A stretch of DNA of 64,000 bases from Sphingobium sp. Ant17 (GCF_000588875.1 NZ_JEMV01000010.1:38934-102933), one strand, 5' to 3'; numbered from the stretch's first letter, positions 35,230-44,003 are shown. Notes: generated from the letters alone by a model not told the origin. Numbers and translations: made by a program.

Positions 35230-36037
35230 CGGCTTTGGTACAGGACAAGGTTGCGATCGTCACCGGCGGGGCCAAGGGTTGGGCCATGGCATATCACGCT
35301 GCTTGGCGCGGGAGGGCGCGCATCTGCTCATCACCGGGCGCGACGGCGCGGCGGCGGAAGCGGTAGCGGCAGAGATTTCGGCGGAGTTTGGCGTGCGCGC
35401 CGTCGGCATGTCCGCCGATGTCGGCGTCAAGGCGGACGTAGAAGCGATGATCGACCGCGCCGTCGCCGAATTTGGCGGTATCGATATTCTCGTCAACAAC
35501 GCCTCGCTGCTGTCGGACAACGTCCTGCTGGAACAGAAGACCGACGAGATGCTCAAGCGTACGCTGGAAATCGGCACCTGGGGCAGTTGGTGGGCGATGC
35601 GCGCCGCCTTTCCACATATGAAGGCGCGGGGCGGCGGGTCGATCGTCAACTTCTATTCGATCGATGCGCAGACCGGTGCCTGGCTGCATGCCGATTATAA
35701 TATGAACAAGGGCGCGATCATGGGCCTGACCCGCAGTGCGGCGGTGGAATGGGGGCGGTTCAACATCCGCACCAATGCGATCGCGCCGACCGGCATGGGC
35801 CAGGTTTTCGCGCAACTGGTGCAGGACGTGCCGGGCTTTCTGGACATGGCGACCGCCAGCAATCCGTTGAAGCGCGCGGGCGACCCGGAACTGGATATCG
35901 GCCCGGTGGTGCTGTTCCTGGCGTCGGACATGTCGCGTTTCGTCAATGGCGAGCTGATCAACGTGGATGGCGGGCAGCATCTGCCCGGCTATGTGAGCGT
36001 TCCGCACAATCTTGCCGAGATGGAAGCCCAGACATGA
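35226..36037 (+). pseudogene. SDR (candidate diol/alcohol dehydrogenase), frameshifted
   Basis: A GTG at 35226, overlapping the reductase stop, starts TALVQDKVAIVTGGAKG. The frame then shifts, and GHGISRCLAREGAHLLITG follows in another frame through to the stop at 36037. One missing base at about 35278-35281 (GGTT for GGTTT) explains it; repaired, the protein is 270 residues. It has VNNAS, NFYSIDA and YNMNK. Its place after the Rieske components suggests it dehydrogenates the cis-diol or alcohol product (inference). Confidence 0.82.
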
Positions 36038-36665
36038 AATTGATGCCGCACACCGACTGGAGCGATATCGTCGCCACCGATCAATCCGGCAGCGTCCAGA
36101 AAATCCTGGATGGCACGTTGCGCGCGATCGGCAGCATCGGTGCGCGGCGCCTGTCGATGAGCGACATCAGCGAGGCGAGCGGCGTGTCGCGCGGCACGCT
36201 TTACCGCTATTTCACGTCCAAGGAGGACGTTCTGGCGGCAGTCAGCGAATATATATGCAGCAGTTTTGAAAAGGGGATTATCGAAGCGGGTCAAGGCATA
36301 GCCGACCCGATCGAGCGGTTCCGCGCGGTGATGCGCTTTTACGGCCGCTTCACCATCGAACGGTCGCCCGACGGCATATTCGAGGTCGAACCGGCCTTCC
36401 ACCTCAATTTCCTGCGCAGTCATTTCAGCCGCCACAAGGCCGCCGTGCAGCAGGCGCTGGACCCGGTACTCGACCATTTCGAGATGCTGACGGGCAGTCG
36501 CCTGGACCGCGACATTTTCTGCGACACGATGGTGCGGTTGCAACTGAGCACCCTCATCATTCCGGCCACGCCGCAATGGCTGGCCATTTGGAACGGGGCG
36601 CCGACCGGTTGTGCGAATGGGCGCTGCAAATCGCCGGCCACCATGCCGAACACAAGAGAGGATGA
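36034..36665 (+). pseudogene. TetR-family regulator, frameshifted near the 3' end
   Basis: The ATG at 36034 overlaps the SDR stop (ATGA). The N-terminal TetR helix-turn-helix is clear: RRLSMSDISEASGVSRGTLYRYFTSKEDVL. After LAIWNGA the frame runs on without a stop into the next gene. Restoring one base near 36596-36602 gives DRLCEWALQIAGHHAEHKRG and a stop at 36665, about 210 residues. It is the probable regulator of this operon; the inverted repeat at 31994-32012 is a candidate site. Confidence 0.82.
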
Positions 36666-36669
36666 ACTG

Positions 36670-37896
36670 ATGGCTACCCTGGCAAAGTTAGAATCTACCA
36701 CCAAGGTCGGCTTCGCCGACAAGAGCGTGGCTGACGCGCTGGTCGAAAAGGCGCGCAGCCTGCGCGATTTCCTTCAGAGCGAGGCGCCTGCCGGCGAAAA
36801 ACAGCGCTGTCCGACCCCGGCGGTCGACAAGATGCTGAAGGACGAAGGCTTCCTGCGCCTGCTGGTGCCGCAGCGTCTGGGCGGTTTTGGCCTGTCGCCG
36901 ACCGATTTCTGCCGCGTACAGATCGAAATCGCGAAAGGCGATCCAGCGATCAGCTGGGTTATGCAGATCATCAACGGCACCAGCTGGATCACCAGCCTGG
37001 CCCCTGATGGCGTGCAGGATGCGGTGTTCGCCGACGGTCCGCAGACGGTGTGCGGCGCGTACAACCCGCCCGGCAAGGCGCGCAAGGTCGATGGCGGCTG
37101 GATCATCAATGGGAAATGGCCCTATATGTCCGGGTCACGCCAGTCGACCTGGGCGCAGCAGGGCGTGGTGCTGGAAGATTATGACGGTCCCGTCGTTCCG
37201 GGCATCAACATGTGCTACCTGCCGATGGACGCGATGACGATCGAGGACAGCTGGTTCGTGTCGGGGATGCAGGGCACCGGGTCCGACACCGCGATCGCCA
37301 AGGACGTGTTCATTCCCGACGCGCAGATGGCGCTGATGACCGAGAGAACCGGCCAGATCGACCCGACCAAGCGCCATTTCGGTGCGCCGTCCGACCTGCT
37401 GCCCGCCGTTCCGGTCGTACGCACGACCGGCATCGCGCAGTTGATCGGCGCAGTGGAGGCGATGCTGGAAATCGTGCGGGCAGAAGCGCCCAAGAAGCCG
37501 GTGCTGACCACCATCATCGGTCCGCGCACAAGTTCCGGCGCCTATATGCGCGACCTGGGCGAGGCCGCCGCGATGATCGACACGGCGAAGCTGATCCTGT
37601 TCGACCTGACCGCTAAGCTCGACCGGGTCGGCCTGGGCGAGGAATTCACTATGGCGGAGAAGGCCAAGCACCGGGCAGCAGGCGCGCAAATGATCGAACT
37701 GGTCCATGGGGCGAGCGAATCGCTGATGTTCCAGGTGGGGTCTTCGGCCTTCGCGCTGGACAAGCCGATCAATCGCTATTGGCGCGACGTGTCGATGGCG
37801 ACACGGCATATCCAGAATATCCCGACCATAGGCTACGAAATCTTCGGTCGCGCCTTGACTGGTGCGGACCCGATTTCGCCGCCGGGCGCCTATTGA
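36670..37896 (+). CDS. Acyl-CoA-dehydrogenase-fold flavin-dependent monooxygenase (HsaA/HpaH-like)
   Basis: The 408 residues have the acyl-CoA dehydrogenase fold but lack the TEPxxGSD loop of true dehydrogenases. They instead show the class D monooxygenase features QGTGSDTAIAKDVFIP and a C-terminal RYWRDVSMATRHIQN, as in HsaA and p-hydroxyphenylacetate hydroxylase C2. Such enzymes hydroxylate phenols with reduced flavin from a partner. No HsaB-type reductase is adjacent. The start at ATG 36670 is preceded by AGAGGA. A paralog-like gene is at 44004-45239. Confidence 0.82.
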   Translation: MATLAKLESTTKVGFADKSVADALVEKARSLRDFLQSEAPAGEKQRCPTPAVDKMLKDEGFLRLLVPQRLGGFGLSPTDFCRVQIEIAKGDPAISWVMQIINGTSWITSLAPDGVQDAVFADGPQTVCGAYNPPGKARKVDGGWIINGKWPYMSGSRQSTWAQQGVVLEDYDGPVVPGINMCYLPMDAMTIEDSWFVSGMQGTGSDTAIAKDVFIPDAQMALMTERTGQIDPTKRHFGAPSDLLPAVPVVRTTGIAQLIGAVEAMLEIVRAEAPKKPVLTTIIGPRTSSGAYMRDLGEAAAMIDTAKLILFDLTAKLDRVGLGEEFTMAEKAKHRAAGAQMIELVHGASESLMFQVGSSAFALDKPINRYWRDVSMATRHIQNIPTIGYEIFGRALTGADPISPPGAY

Positions 37897-37902
37897 CCCT
37901 CG

Positions 37903-37932
37903 GCGCCGCCCGCTCGACCGAGTGGGCGGCGC
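37903..37932. other. Intercistronic GC-rich hairpin
   Basis: GCGCCGCCC (37903-37911) pairs perfectly with GGGCGGCGC (37924-37932) in the 52-bp gap between the monooxygenase and the gamma-carbonic-anhydrase-like gene. There is no T-tract; it may reduce or stabilise transcription into the last two genes. Confidence 0.4.
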
Positions 37933-37948
37933 TGCTGTCGGTTGAAGG

Positions 37949-38515
37949 ATGATCGCGATGTCCCCCGCCTATGTCGATCCGACCGTTCGCCTCTTCGGCG
38001 ACGTTCGGCTGGGTGAGGATTGCAGCCTATGGCCCTATGCCGTCATCCGGTGCGAGCGGGCGTTCGTCTCGGTGGGCCGCTGCGCAAGCGTGCAGGATCA
38101 TGCGATGGTCCATATCGGCTGGGACGATCCGACCGTCATCGGCGATTATTGCACCATCGGCCACCGCGCCGTGGTGCATGGCTGCACGATCGAACCGGCC
38201 TGCCTGGTCGGGGTTGGGGCAACGATCATGGAACGATGCGTCATTGGCCATGGGTCAATCGTGGCGGGGCATAGTTTCCTGCCCCCCGATACAATTGTAC
38301 CGGCCCATTCGCTGGTGATGGGAACGCCTGGCCGGGTCGTGCGCCAAATCGACAAATTGCGCGACCATGTGATCGACGCGCTGCTCTATCGCGACAATGC
38401 GCGCGGCTATGCGCGGGGCGATCATCGGGTGTGGAACCGAGCGGACCGGGAGGCGCTTGGCAGGGAGGCGGACGACATACTTGCTGGCGAAGCGCCGAGT
38501 TGGGGAGCTCCATGA
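37949..38515 (+). CDS. Left-handed beta-helix (gamma-carbonic-anhydrase/PaaY-like) protein
   Basis: The 188 residues are built of hexapeptide repeats with candidate metal-binding histidines in VQDHAMVHIG and IGHRAVVHG (H-x4-H), as in gamma-carbonic anhydrases and the CaiE/PaaY proteins. PaaY is a thioesterase in phenylacetate catabolism (established), so removal of a dead-end CoA ester is one option here. The C-terminal 40 residues are helical and charged. It overlaps the nitroreductase by ATGA. Confidence 0.78.
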   Translation: MIAMSPAYVDPTVRLFGDVRLGEDCSLWPYAVIRCERAFVSVGRCASVQDHAMVHIGWDDPTVIGDYCTIGHRAVVHGCTIEPACLVGVGATIMERCVIGHGSIVAGHSFLPPDTIVPAHSLVMGTPGRVVRQIDKLRDHVIDALLYRDNARGYARGDHRVWNRADREALGREADDILAGEAPSWGAP

Positions 38516-39087
38516 CCGACATATTGGACCGGCTGTTCCGGCAGGCGCGTACCCATAATGGCTGGACCGACCAGCCCCTTACCGGCGCGATGGTGCGCAC
38601 GCTCTACGATCTGGCCAAATGGGGGCCGACGACTGCGAACAGCAATCCCGCACGGTTCGTCTTCATTCGTTCGGCGGAGGCGAAGGCGCGGCTGATGCCG
38701 CACATCAATGCGGGCAATGTCGATAAGGTCGCGCAGGCGCCCTGCACCGTCATCATCGCGGGGGACACGCGATTTTACGAGGAATATGCTACCCTGTTCC
38801 CGTCCCGCGACATGCGGAGCGTGTTCGAGGGGAAGGATGCGCTGATCGCCGAGACGGTGGCGCGGTCATCGACCTTGCAGGGCGCTTATCTCATCATGTC
38901 GGCGCGAACGCTGGGGCTGGATTGCGGGCCGATGTCGGGCTTCGACGCGGCGGGCGTGGACAGTGAATTTTTCCCCGATGGACGGTGGAAAGCTAATTTC
39001 CTGTGCAATATCGGCTATGGCCGAGCCGAAGCGCTGCATCCGCGGAACCCGCGCCTGGATTTTGACGCAGCCTGCCTGGACCTATAG
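38512..39087 (+). CDS. Nitroreductase-family flavoprotein (RutE/HadB-like)
   Basis: This 191-residue FMN protein begins ILDRLFRQARTHNGWTDQPLT and has WGPTTANSNPARFVF and ARTLGLDCGPMSGFD, as in the RutE/3-hydroxypropionate-dehydrogenase-like nitroreductase group. It may reduce an enone, aldehyde or quinone. The ATG at 38512 overlaps the preceding stop. It is the last gene of the Rieske operon, followed by a hairpin. Confidence 0.83.
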   Translation: MTDILDRLFRQARTHNGWTDQPLTGAMVRTLYDLAKWGPTTANSNPARFVFIRSAEAKARLMPHINAGNVDKVAQAPCTVIIAGDTRFYEEYATLFPSRDMRSVFEGKDALIAETVARSSTLQGAYLIMSARTLGLDCGPMSGFDAAGVDSEFFPDGRWKANFLCNIGYGRAEALHPRNPRLDFDAACLDL

Positions 39088-39112
39088 GGCGTCCGTCGCG
39101 AGACGAACGCCC
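39087..39112. terminator. Convergent stem-loop terminator
   Basis: GGGCGT-c-CGTC pairs with GACG-a-ACGCCC around a GCGA tetraloop, giving a ten-pair stem with one mismatch, directly after the nitroreductase stop and before the convergent P450 stop. Confidence 0.6.
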
Positions 39113-39120
39113 GCCATCGA

Positions 39121-40344
39121 TCAGGCGGCAGGGGTCCAGACCAGCGGGAGTGCGACGGGCTGGATCATGCCCAGATGGCATTCGACCGTGTGACCCGGCG
39201 CAATACGGAATTGCGGGATGCGGGCGAGAAATTCCTCCATCGCGATCCGTAATTCCCGCCGCGCCAGATGCATGCCCACACAGGTATGGATACCAAAGCC
39301 AAAGCCGACATGGCGTGGCTTACGGTCTAGCCGCACCTGTGTCGGCGCATCGAACTCGGCCGGATCGCGGCCCGCGAGCGTGGTCGACATCGCGACCTTT
39401 TCCCCCGGCATGAAGCGCACGCCGGCGACTTCCGTTTCCTTGATGCAGGTGCGAAAGGTCGTGACCGCGCCATAGGCCCGCATCAGTTCATCAATCGCAT
39501 GCGGGATGTCGGACGGATTGGCGCGCAGATGCGCCTGATCCTCCATCGCGCTGCCCAGATGTCGGAAATGCAGACCCATATTGGTCGAGACGGTATCAAG
39601 CCCGCCGATGAACAGGTTGAACATAAAGCCCAGCAGTTCATCCTGCGTCAGTGGCCGATCGCCGATCCGACCCTGCACCCCGAAGCTGATAAGGTCGTCG
39701 CGCGGATTGGCGCGTCGATCGTCAATCTCCCCGCCCAGATAATCGAGCACGCTGCGTGTGGCCTCGGCAATCTGCGCGAGGTCGTGATTGTGGAGCAGGT
39801 TCTTTTCCCACTCCATGAATTCCGCTACCCGGTCATGCGGCAGCCCCATCAGATCCATGAACACCTTGATCGGAAATTCGAACGCGAACTCGCTCATGAA
39901 TTCGCACGAACCGAGCGCGGCGAACGCGTCGATATATTCGATCGCATATTGACGGATCTTGCCCTCCAGCGCGGCCATCGCCTTGGGCGTGAAGGCCGGG
40001 TTTACCATCTGGCGGAACGGGCCATGGGCGGGCGGGTCCAACTCAGCGGGCGAATTAATCCAGTTGCCGCCGACCAGTTTGGAATAGGGGGAAAAATCGG
40101 TCGACGAAAAATGTTCGGTGTCCAGGTAAATGGCGCGCAGATGCGCCATGCGCCGTGGCACCCAGGCTGCGGTTCCGCCCGGATAGGCGTGAGGCGCATA
40201 GATGATGTCGGGGCCTTCATGCACCGCCATCGCCATATCGTCGAACGGATCGCGGTTCGTCGTCATGCCAAAGATGAAGGGAAAGTCGGGCTTGACCAGA
40301 TCGGCCGGCACATGGTCGGGAATGGGTTGCGGGGGGAACATCAT
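39121..40344 (-). CDS. Cytochrome P450
   Basis: The 407-residue soluble bacterial P450 has the I-helix oxygen-activation motif GGLDTVS, the ExxR in DELMRAYG and the heme-Cys loop FGFGIHTCVG followed by HLARREL. The ATG at 40344 follows AAGGAG; the upstream ATG at 40395 gives a non-family extension. It hydroxylates an unactivated C-H bond using ferredoxin electrons; the ferredoxin at 31757 and reductase at 34054 are the likely partners. It follows an acyl-CoA dehydrogenase in a minus-strand operon. The CYP family cannot be given without alignment. Confidence 0.93.
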   Translation of the reverse strand: MMFPPQPIPDHVPADLVKPDFPFIFGMTTNRDPFDDMAMAVHEGPDIIYAPHAYPGGTAAWVPRRMAHLRAIYLDTEHFSSTDFSPYSKLVGGNWINSPAELDPPAHGPFRQMVNPAFTPKAMAALEGKIRQYAIEYIDAFAALGSCEFMSEFAFEFPIKVFMDLMGLPHDRVAEFMEWEKNLLHNHDLAQIAEATRSVLDYLGGEIDDRRANPRDDLISFGVQGRIGDRPLTQDELLGFMFNLFIGGLDTVSTNMGLHFRHLGSAMEDQAHLRANPSDIPHAIDELMRAYGAVTTFRTCIKETEVAGVRFMPGEKVAMSTTLAGRDPAEFDAPTQVRLDRKPRHVGFGFGIHTCVGMHLARRELRIAMEEFLARIPQFRIAPGHTVECHLGMIQPVALPLVWTPAA

Positions 40345-40399
40345 GATCGTCTGTCTCCTTGATCGGCGGGGAGACTGCGCGCCCGCCCCCGCCATTTCA

Positions 40400-40415
40400 C
40401 CTGTCTTTCAGAAGG
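40400..40415. promoter_or_regulatory. Weak dyad-like site, copy 8
   Basis: CCTGTC-TTTC-AGAAGG; the reverse complement is CCTTCT-GAAA-GACAGG, with a right half matching copies 9 and 12. It lies 56 bp upstream of the P450 ATG and within 25 bp of the preceding dehydrogenase stop (40424). Confidence 0.3.
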
Positions 40416-40423
40416 GCCGGGGT

Positions 40424-41587
40424 TCAGAAGGAACGCGGCAGCCCTAGGCTTTCGGCGATGCCGTTGCGCACCATTTCATTGGTGATAGGGCCGATCCGCC
40501 ACAGTCGGCTGTCGCGCCAGTAACGCTGCATGTCGGTTTCGGCGGAATAGCCCATCCCGCCCAATATCTGGATGCCCAGGTCTGCGGCGGCATTGGCGTT
40601 TTCCGATGCCATGAGTTTGAGCATATTGGCCTCCACCCCGACATTTTCGCCGCGCGCCTGTTTGTCGGCGCAGAAATGCAGCATTAGTTCGGTGGTCTTC
40701 TGCATGGTCGCAATGTCGGCGACATAATGTTGCAAGCTCTGGAATCGGCCGATGACCCCGCCGAACGCCTTGCGCTGCTTCATATAATCGAGCGCATCTT
40801 CCAGCACGCCGTCGATGACGCCAAGGCAGAAGGCGCCGACCATGATCCGTTCATTGTTGAGCGTGGGCAGCAGCATGTACCAGGCCTTGTGCGGTTCCCC
40901 CAGCACCTGTTCGTCGGCGACGAAGGCGTCCTCGAAATGCACCGAGCAACTGCCCATCGAGCGCATACCGAGTTTGGCGAGCGGGGTGATCTTCACGCCC
41001 GCTGTGTTGATCGGCACCCAGAACAGGGTCAGCCCCTGGTGCTTCTTTTCAGCGTCCTTGTCGCTGCGCGCGATCACCAGCAGATAGTCGGCGACATGGG
41101 CGGAGGAGGACCAGATCTTTTCGCCATTGAGTTTCCAGCCCCCCTCGACCCGTTCGGCTGTCGTGGTCATCGCGCCCAACAGGTCGGTGCCGCCGCTCGG
41201 CTCGGTAAAGGCGATCGCGGCCTTCAATTGCCCGGTGGCGATCAGCGGCAGATATTTCGCCTTTTGTTCGGGCGACCCATAAAGGCCGATCGATTTCGAC
41301 CCGGCAAAGCTGGTGATGCCCCAGATCCAGGCGAGGCCACCCAGCGACCGGGCCAGTTCGCGCGCCAGCAGCATCTGCATGACAACATCGCCGCCTTGCC
41401 CGTCATACTCCTCCGATATGCCGATGCCGTGAAAGCCCGCTTCGGTGAATTTGTCCCACAGCGCGAAGGGGTAGTTGTGTTCGTCCTTTTCCAGCGCGCG
41501 CGCCCATTCCTTGGGCACTTCCTTGTCGATCCAGCGCCGCGCCATGTCCTGAAAGGAACGATATTCCTCTGGCAGTTCGAAATCCAT
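40424..41587 (-). CDS. Acyl-CoA dehydrogenase, paralog B
   Basis: This 387-residue dehydrogenase has TEPSGGTDLLGAM, LNNERIMVGA (base Glu in IVD/LCAD position), QRKAFGGVIGRFQ and GGMGYSAETDMQRYWRD. It matches paralog A (19502-20665) residue for residue over long stretches, including both termini (MDF... and SLGLPRS followed by Phe or Tyr). It lies between the GntR gene and the P450. The two copies probably act on different intermediates of the same substrate. Confidence 0.92.
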   Translation of the reverse strand: MDFELPEEYRSFQDMARRWIDKEVPKEWARALEKDEHNYPFALWDKFTEAGFHGIGISEEYDGQGGDVVMQMLLARELARSLGGLAWIWGITSFAGSKSIGLYGSPEQKAKYLPLIATGQLKAAIAFTEPSGGTDLLGAMTTTAERVEGGWKLNGEKIWSSSAHVADYLLVIARSDKDAEKKHQGLTLFWVPINTAGVKITPLAKLGMRSMGSCSVHFEDAFVADEQVLGEPHKAWYMLLPTLNNERIMVGAFCLGVIDGVLEDALDYMKQRKAFGGVIGRFQSLQHYVADIATMQKTTELMLHFCADKQARGENVGVEANMLKLMASENANAAADLGIQILGGMGYSAETDMQRYWRDSRLWRIGPITNEMVRNGIAESLGLPRSF

Positions 41588-41605
41588 GTCCTGTGTCTCT
41601 CTTGC

Positions 41606-42340
41606 TTATCGGGAAGGGTGATCGGATGCGGCCGGGCAGCCTGCATCTGCGATGGCGATCAGGCGCGTGGCCATGCGATCGAGGCAGGCCAGCACGCCGG
41701 GATGGTCGCCCGCCTTGAACGCCGCGAGGATCGCCTGATGCTGTTCCAGGCCAATCGTCGTCAGCGTCTGGAGGCCATGCAGCAGGATGAAGCGGGCGAT
41801 CAGACCGCGCCGGTCAAGGGTCGAGCGCAGCAGTTCGCGGTTCGCCGACGCGGTGATGAAGATGGTGTGGAAATCCAGCCCAGCGGCAATCGCTCCGGCA
41901 TAGTCGTCCCCGTCCAGCGCCGTGCGATAGTCAGCGATTGCCTGATCGAGCAGGACTGCTTGCCCTGCGCCGATATGGCCCATCCCCCAGGCATAGCCCA
42001 GCCGCCACAATTCCCATTGCACGCGCAACAGGTCGCGGGTCGCGGGGAAATCAATCGGGGTGACGCGCTTCAACCTATGCGCCTCGATCTCCACCAATCC
42101 TTCGGATGCCAGCGTGCCAAGCGCCTCACGGATCGGCGTGGCGCTGACGTTCAGACTGGCGGCGAGTGCGGTTTCGCGTAGCAAGGTGCCGGGCGCGATA
42201 GTGCCGGACACGATGGCGTCGCGCAGGCGATCGACCACCGCCTGCCGCAGGGTGGAGGGCGAACGCAACGGTTCCCCCATCATTCCGCCCGATGGCGGCA
42301 AAGACGGCGCTATGGCCGGTGGGAGGTTGGGCAATTCCAT
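41606..42340 (-). CDS. GntR-family regulator with FCD domain
   Basis: This 244-residue protein has a winged helix (LRQAVVDRLRDAIVSGTI, then SATPIREALGTLASEGLVEI) and an FCD domain (DFHTIFITASANREL). The ATG at 42340 is directly preceded by the ATTCTATAGACT element and has no ribosome site, so translation may be leaderless or may start at the Met pair near 42283. It heads the operon with acyl-CoA dehydrogenase B and the P450. It is likely autoregulated and may act on the palindrome at 25346. Confidence 0.83.
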   Translation of the reverse strand: MELPNLPPAIAPSLPPSGGMMGEPLRSPSTLRQAVVDRLRDAIVSGTIAPGTLLRETALAASLNVSATPIREALGTLASEGLVEIEAHRLKRVTPIDFPATRDLLRVQWELWRLGYAWGMGHIGAGQAVLLDQAIADYRTALDGDDYAGAIAAGLDFHTIFITASANRELLRSTLDRRGLIARFILLHGLQTLTTIGLEQHQAILAAFKAGDHPGVLACLDRMATRLIAIADAGCPAASDHPSR

Positions 42341-42342
42341 AG

Positions 42343-42355
42343 TCTATAGAATGAT
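42343..42355. promoter_or_regulatory. Candidate GntR operator (autoregulatory half of a repeated element)
   Basis: TCTATAGAATGAT on the plus strand is the exact reverse complement of ATCATTCTATAGA found at 25344-25356. It abuts the GntR start codon, where binding would block its own expression. Confidence 0.5.
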
Positions 42356-42375
42356 TGCGCCGAGCCCCAACTGCG

Positions 42376-42391
42376 CCTGTCGAGGGATAGG
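42376..42391. promoter_or_regulatory. Shared dyad operator copy 9
   Basis: CCTGTC-GAGG-GATAGG; the reverse complement, CCTATC-CCTC-GACAGG, fits the pattern exactly. It is midway between the divergent GntR start (36 bp) and the zinc-ribbon gene (35 bp). Confidence 0.58.
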
Positions 42392-42425
42392 GTCGAGCGA
42401 GAGGGATGCAGGCTAGTGCGGAGTC

Positions 42426-42878
42426 ATGAACTGCCCGAAATGTCGCGCGCCGATCGATGGCTTTGGAACCGGCTGCATTGCGTGTGGCCATAGCGGCGGC
42501 GACCTGCGCCGGGCATTGTTATGGACGCTGGTCCCGACCGGCGTGATTGCCGCGACGCTGGGCGCATCCATCGCCATCGCCGAAGCGCATCGCACTGGCA
42601 GCAGCCGAAACCGCTACAGCAATGCGATCGAGGAAAGGGATGCGCCCGGACGAACGCAATCCTTCGCCAAGCTGATGCATGATGCAGGCGAGGTCTGTAC
42701 AAGTACGAAGCGTTCGCTGTTTCGGGGCGACATCGGCACCAATGCGGTCTGGGCCATTGGTTGCGGCGACACCGGCGACTGGATGATCCTGATCGCGGAC
42801 AATGGCGCGACCCGCGTGGCGCAGTGCGGGCCGCTGGAAAAAGCAGGCACCCCATGCTGGACGCCGCTTGATTCTTGA
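42426..42878 (+). CDS. Small zinc-ribbon membrane protein, function unknown
   Basis: The 150 residues start with a CPKC...CIAC zinc ribbon (residues 3-20). One hydrophobic segment follows (about 30-52, LLWTLVPTGVIAATLGASIA), and then a soluble region with several cysteines (EVCTSTK, IGCGD, AQCGP, PCW). I do not recognise the family. A single membrane anchor with an N-terminal ribbon suggests a membrane-associated or sensory role. It is the only clearly non-enzymatic, non-regulatory protein in the centre of the window. Confidence 0.65.
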   Translation: MNCPKCRAPIDGFGTGCIACGHSGGDLRRALLWTLVPTGVIAATLGASIAIAEAHRTGSSRNRYSNAIEERDAPGRTQSFAKLMHDAGEVCTSTKRSLFRGDIGTNAVWAIGCGDTGDWMILIADNGATRVAQCGPLEKAGTPCWTPLDS

Positions 42879-42885
42879 TCGTTCG

Positions 42886-42900
42886 GCGGGACGAGCCCGC
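42886..42900. terminator. Short convergent hairpin
   Basis: GCGGG-acgag-CCCGC lies between the zinc-ribbon stop and the convergent TetR stop, followed by TTTAG. The stem is short, so this is only a candidate. Confidence 0.35.
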
Positions 42901-42901
42901 T

Positions 42902-43615
42902 TTAGCCGACCGGAACGCCCTGCCCCACCGACCACCAGTCAAGACTCGGCCCGTCGCGCGCCAGCCGTAGCCACACCGTGTCGAACGCCGCAGCCAGCAT
43001 GACGGGCGAAGCATCCAGCGCCCTGAAAGTCCGCAAGAGCATTTCGTCCATATAGGAACGCGGAGCCATGCCTCCCCGCATCAGCCGCCGCCGCGCTTCG
43101 ATCGTGACCCCGACGATAAGGTCGACGGCCATGTCGCTGGAAGCGAAATCCATCTGCCCCTTCTGCCGGGCATCGTCGAGCGCATCGCGGACCATAAGGT
43201 CAAAGCTGCTGGCGCGTTCGAAATAATTGACATAATCTACGCGACAGGTAAAGCCGCTCCAGCGCGGATCATGCCAGGCGCGCAACATTGTGATCGCCAC
43301 GCCGCCCACCGCGCGCAGCAACGGGGCGTCATCGTCATCGAACAGCCGACGATAATCGCCGATCATGCCCGCCGTCAGCCGCTCGCCCAGCGCATCGACG
43401 GCGGCTTCCAGCGATTCGAAATATTTGTAGAAACTGCCGCGCGACACGGCGGCCGCCTGGATCACGTCGTCGATCACCAGATGGCCGTTCGCCTGACCCG
43501 GCTGATACAGGTCGAATACCGTGTCGAGCAGCCGGTCGCGCATCCGTTCCCGCCGCAACGCCGCCGCCCGGCTGCGCGGGTCGATGGCGGGCGGGACGGA
43601 TGTGGTCTCGGACAT
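42902..43615 (-). CDS. TetR-family regulator
   Basis: This 237-residue protein has the TetR helix-turn-helix VIDDVIQAAAVSRGSFYKYFESLEAAVDAL near residues 47-76 and a divergent C-terminal ligand domain. It lies 6 bp after the SnoaL gene in an operon with a flavoprotein (44004-45239), which it probably regulates. No neighbouring palindrome other than the dyad at 45342-45357 was seen in the operon promoter. Confidence 0.85.
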   Translation of the reverse strand: MSETTSVPPAIDPRSRAAALRRERMRDRLLDTVFDLYQPGQANGHLVIDDVIQAAAVSRGSFYKYFESLEAAVDALGERLTAGMIGDYRRLFDDDDAPLLRAVGGVAITMLRAWHDPRWSGFTCRVDYVNYFERASSFDLMVRDALDDARQKGQMDFASSDMAVDLIVGVTIEARRRLMRGGMAPRSYMDEMLLRTFRALDASPVMLAAAFDTVWLRLARDGPSLDWWSVGQGVPVG

Positions 43616-43621
43616 GGCCTG

Positions 43622-43987
43622 CTACTGCATCGGATGGAAATAGCGCGCAAGCAGGCTGCCATCGTCGCCGAACACATAATGTTCTATGCTGTAGACCTTC
43701 ATCGGATGCCCGTCATGCACACCTTCGTTGCGGACGTAGATGACCGCTTCGTTGCCGCTGACCTTCACATCCTCCACCACCAACTGCCAGCCGAGAAACT
43801 GGTCGCATAGCGCCTCCAGCTTGTCCCACCCCGCCTCCACCGGGGCCGTCGCAGGATCCTGCACCTTGAACCCGCCCGGCGCTATGGCGCGGAAGGCAGC
43901 CATGAAATCATCGATTCGGCCTTCGCTGAACATGATGGCTTGGCTGGTCAGAAATGTCGCTATCTCCTGCGTCGTGGGTATCGGCAT
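43622..43987 (-). CDS. SnoaL-like / NTF2-fold protein
   Basis: This 121-residue NTF2-fold protein has IATFLTSQAIMFSEGRIDDFMAAF at the N-terminus and GSLLARYFHPMQ at the C-terminus. An AGGAGA ribosome site sets the ATG at 43987. It lies between the flavoprotein (16 bp upstream) and the TetR gene. Its precise role is unknown. Confidence 0.72.
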   Translation of the reverse strand: MPIPTTQEIATFLTSQAIMFSEGRIDDFMAAFRAIAPGGFKVQDPATAPVEAGWDKLEALCDQFLGWQLVVEDVKVSGNEAVIYVRNEGVHDGHPMKVYSIEHYVFGDDGSLLARYFHPMQ

Positions 43988-44003
43988 CCATTCTCTCCTG
44001 TTG

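Noticed and set aside
35749..37896. A single 715-codon fusion of TetR with the flavin monooxygenase
   Set aside because: The fusion exists only because a missing base removes the TetR stop. The monooxygenase has its own ribosome site and ATG at 36670, and the repaired TetR frame stops at 36665.
40727..42181. Plus-strand frame of 484 codons opposite acyl-CoA dehydrogenase B and GntR
   Set aside because: Both minus-strand proteins are strongly conserved and end and start cleanly; the plus frame has no family features.
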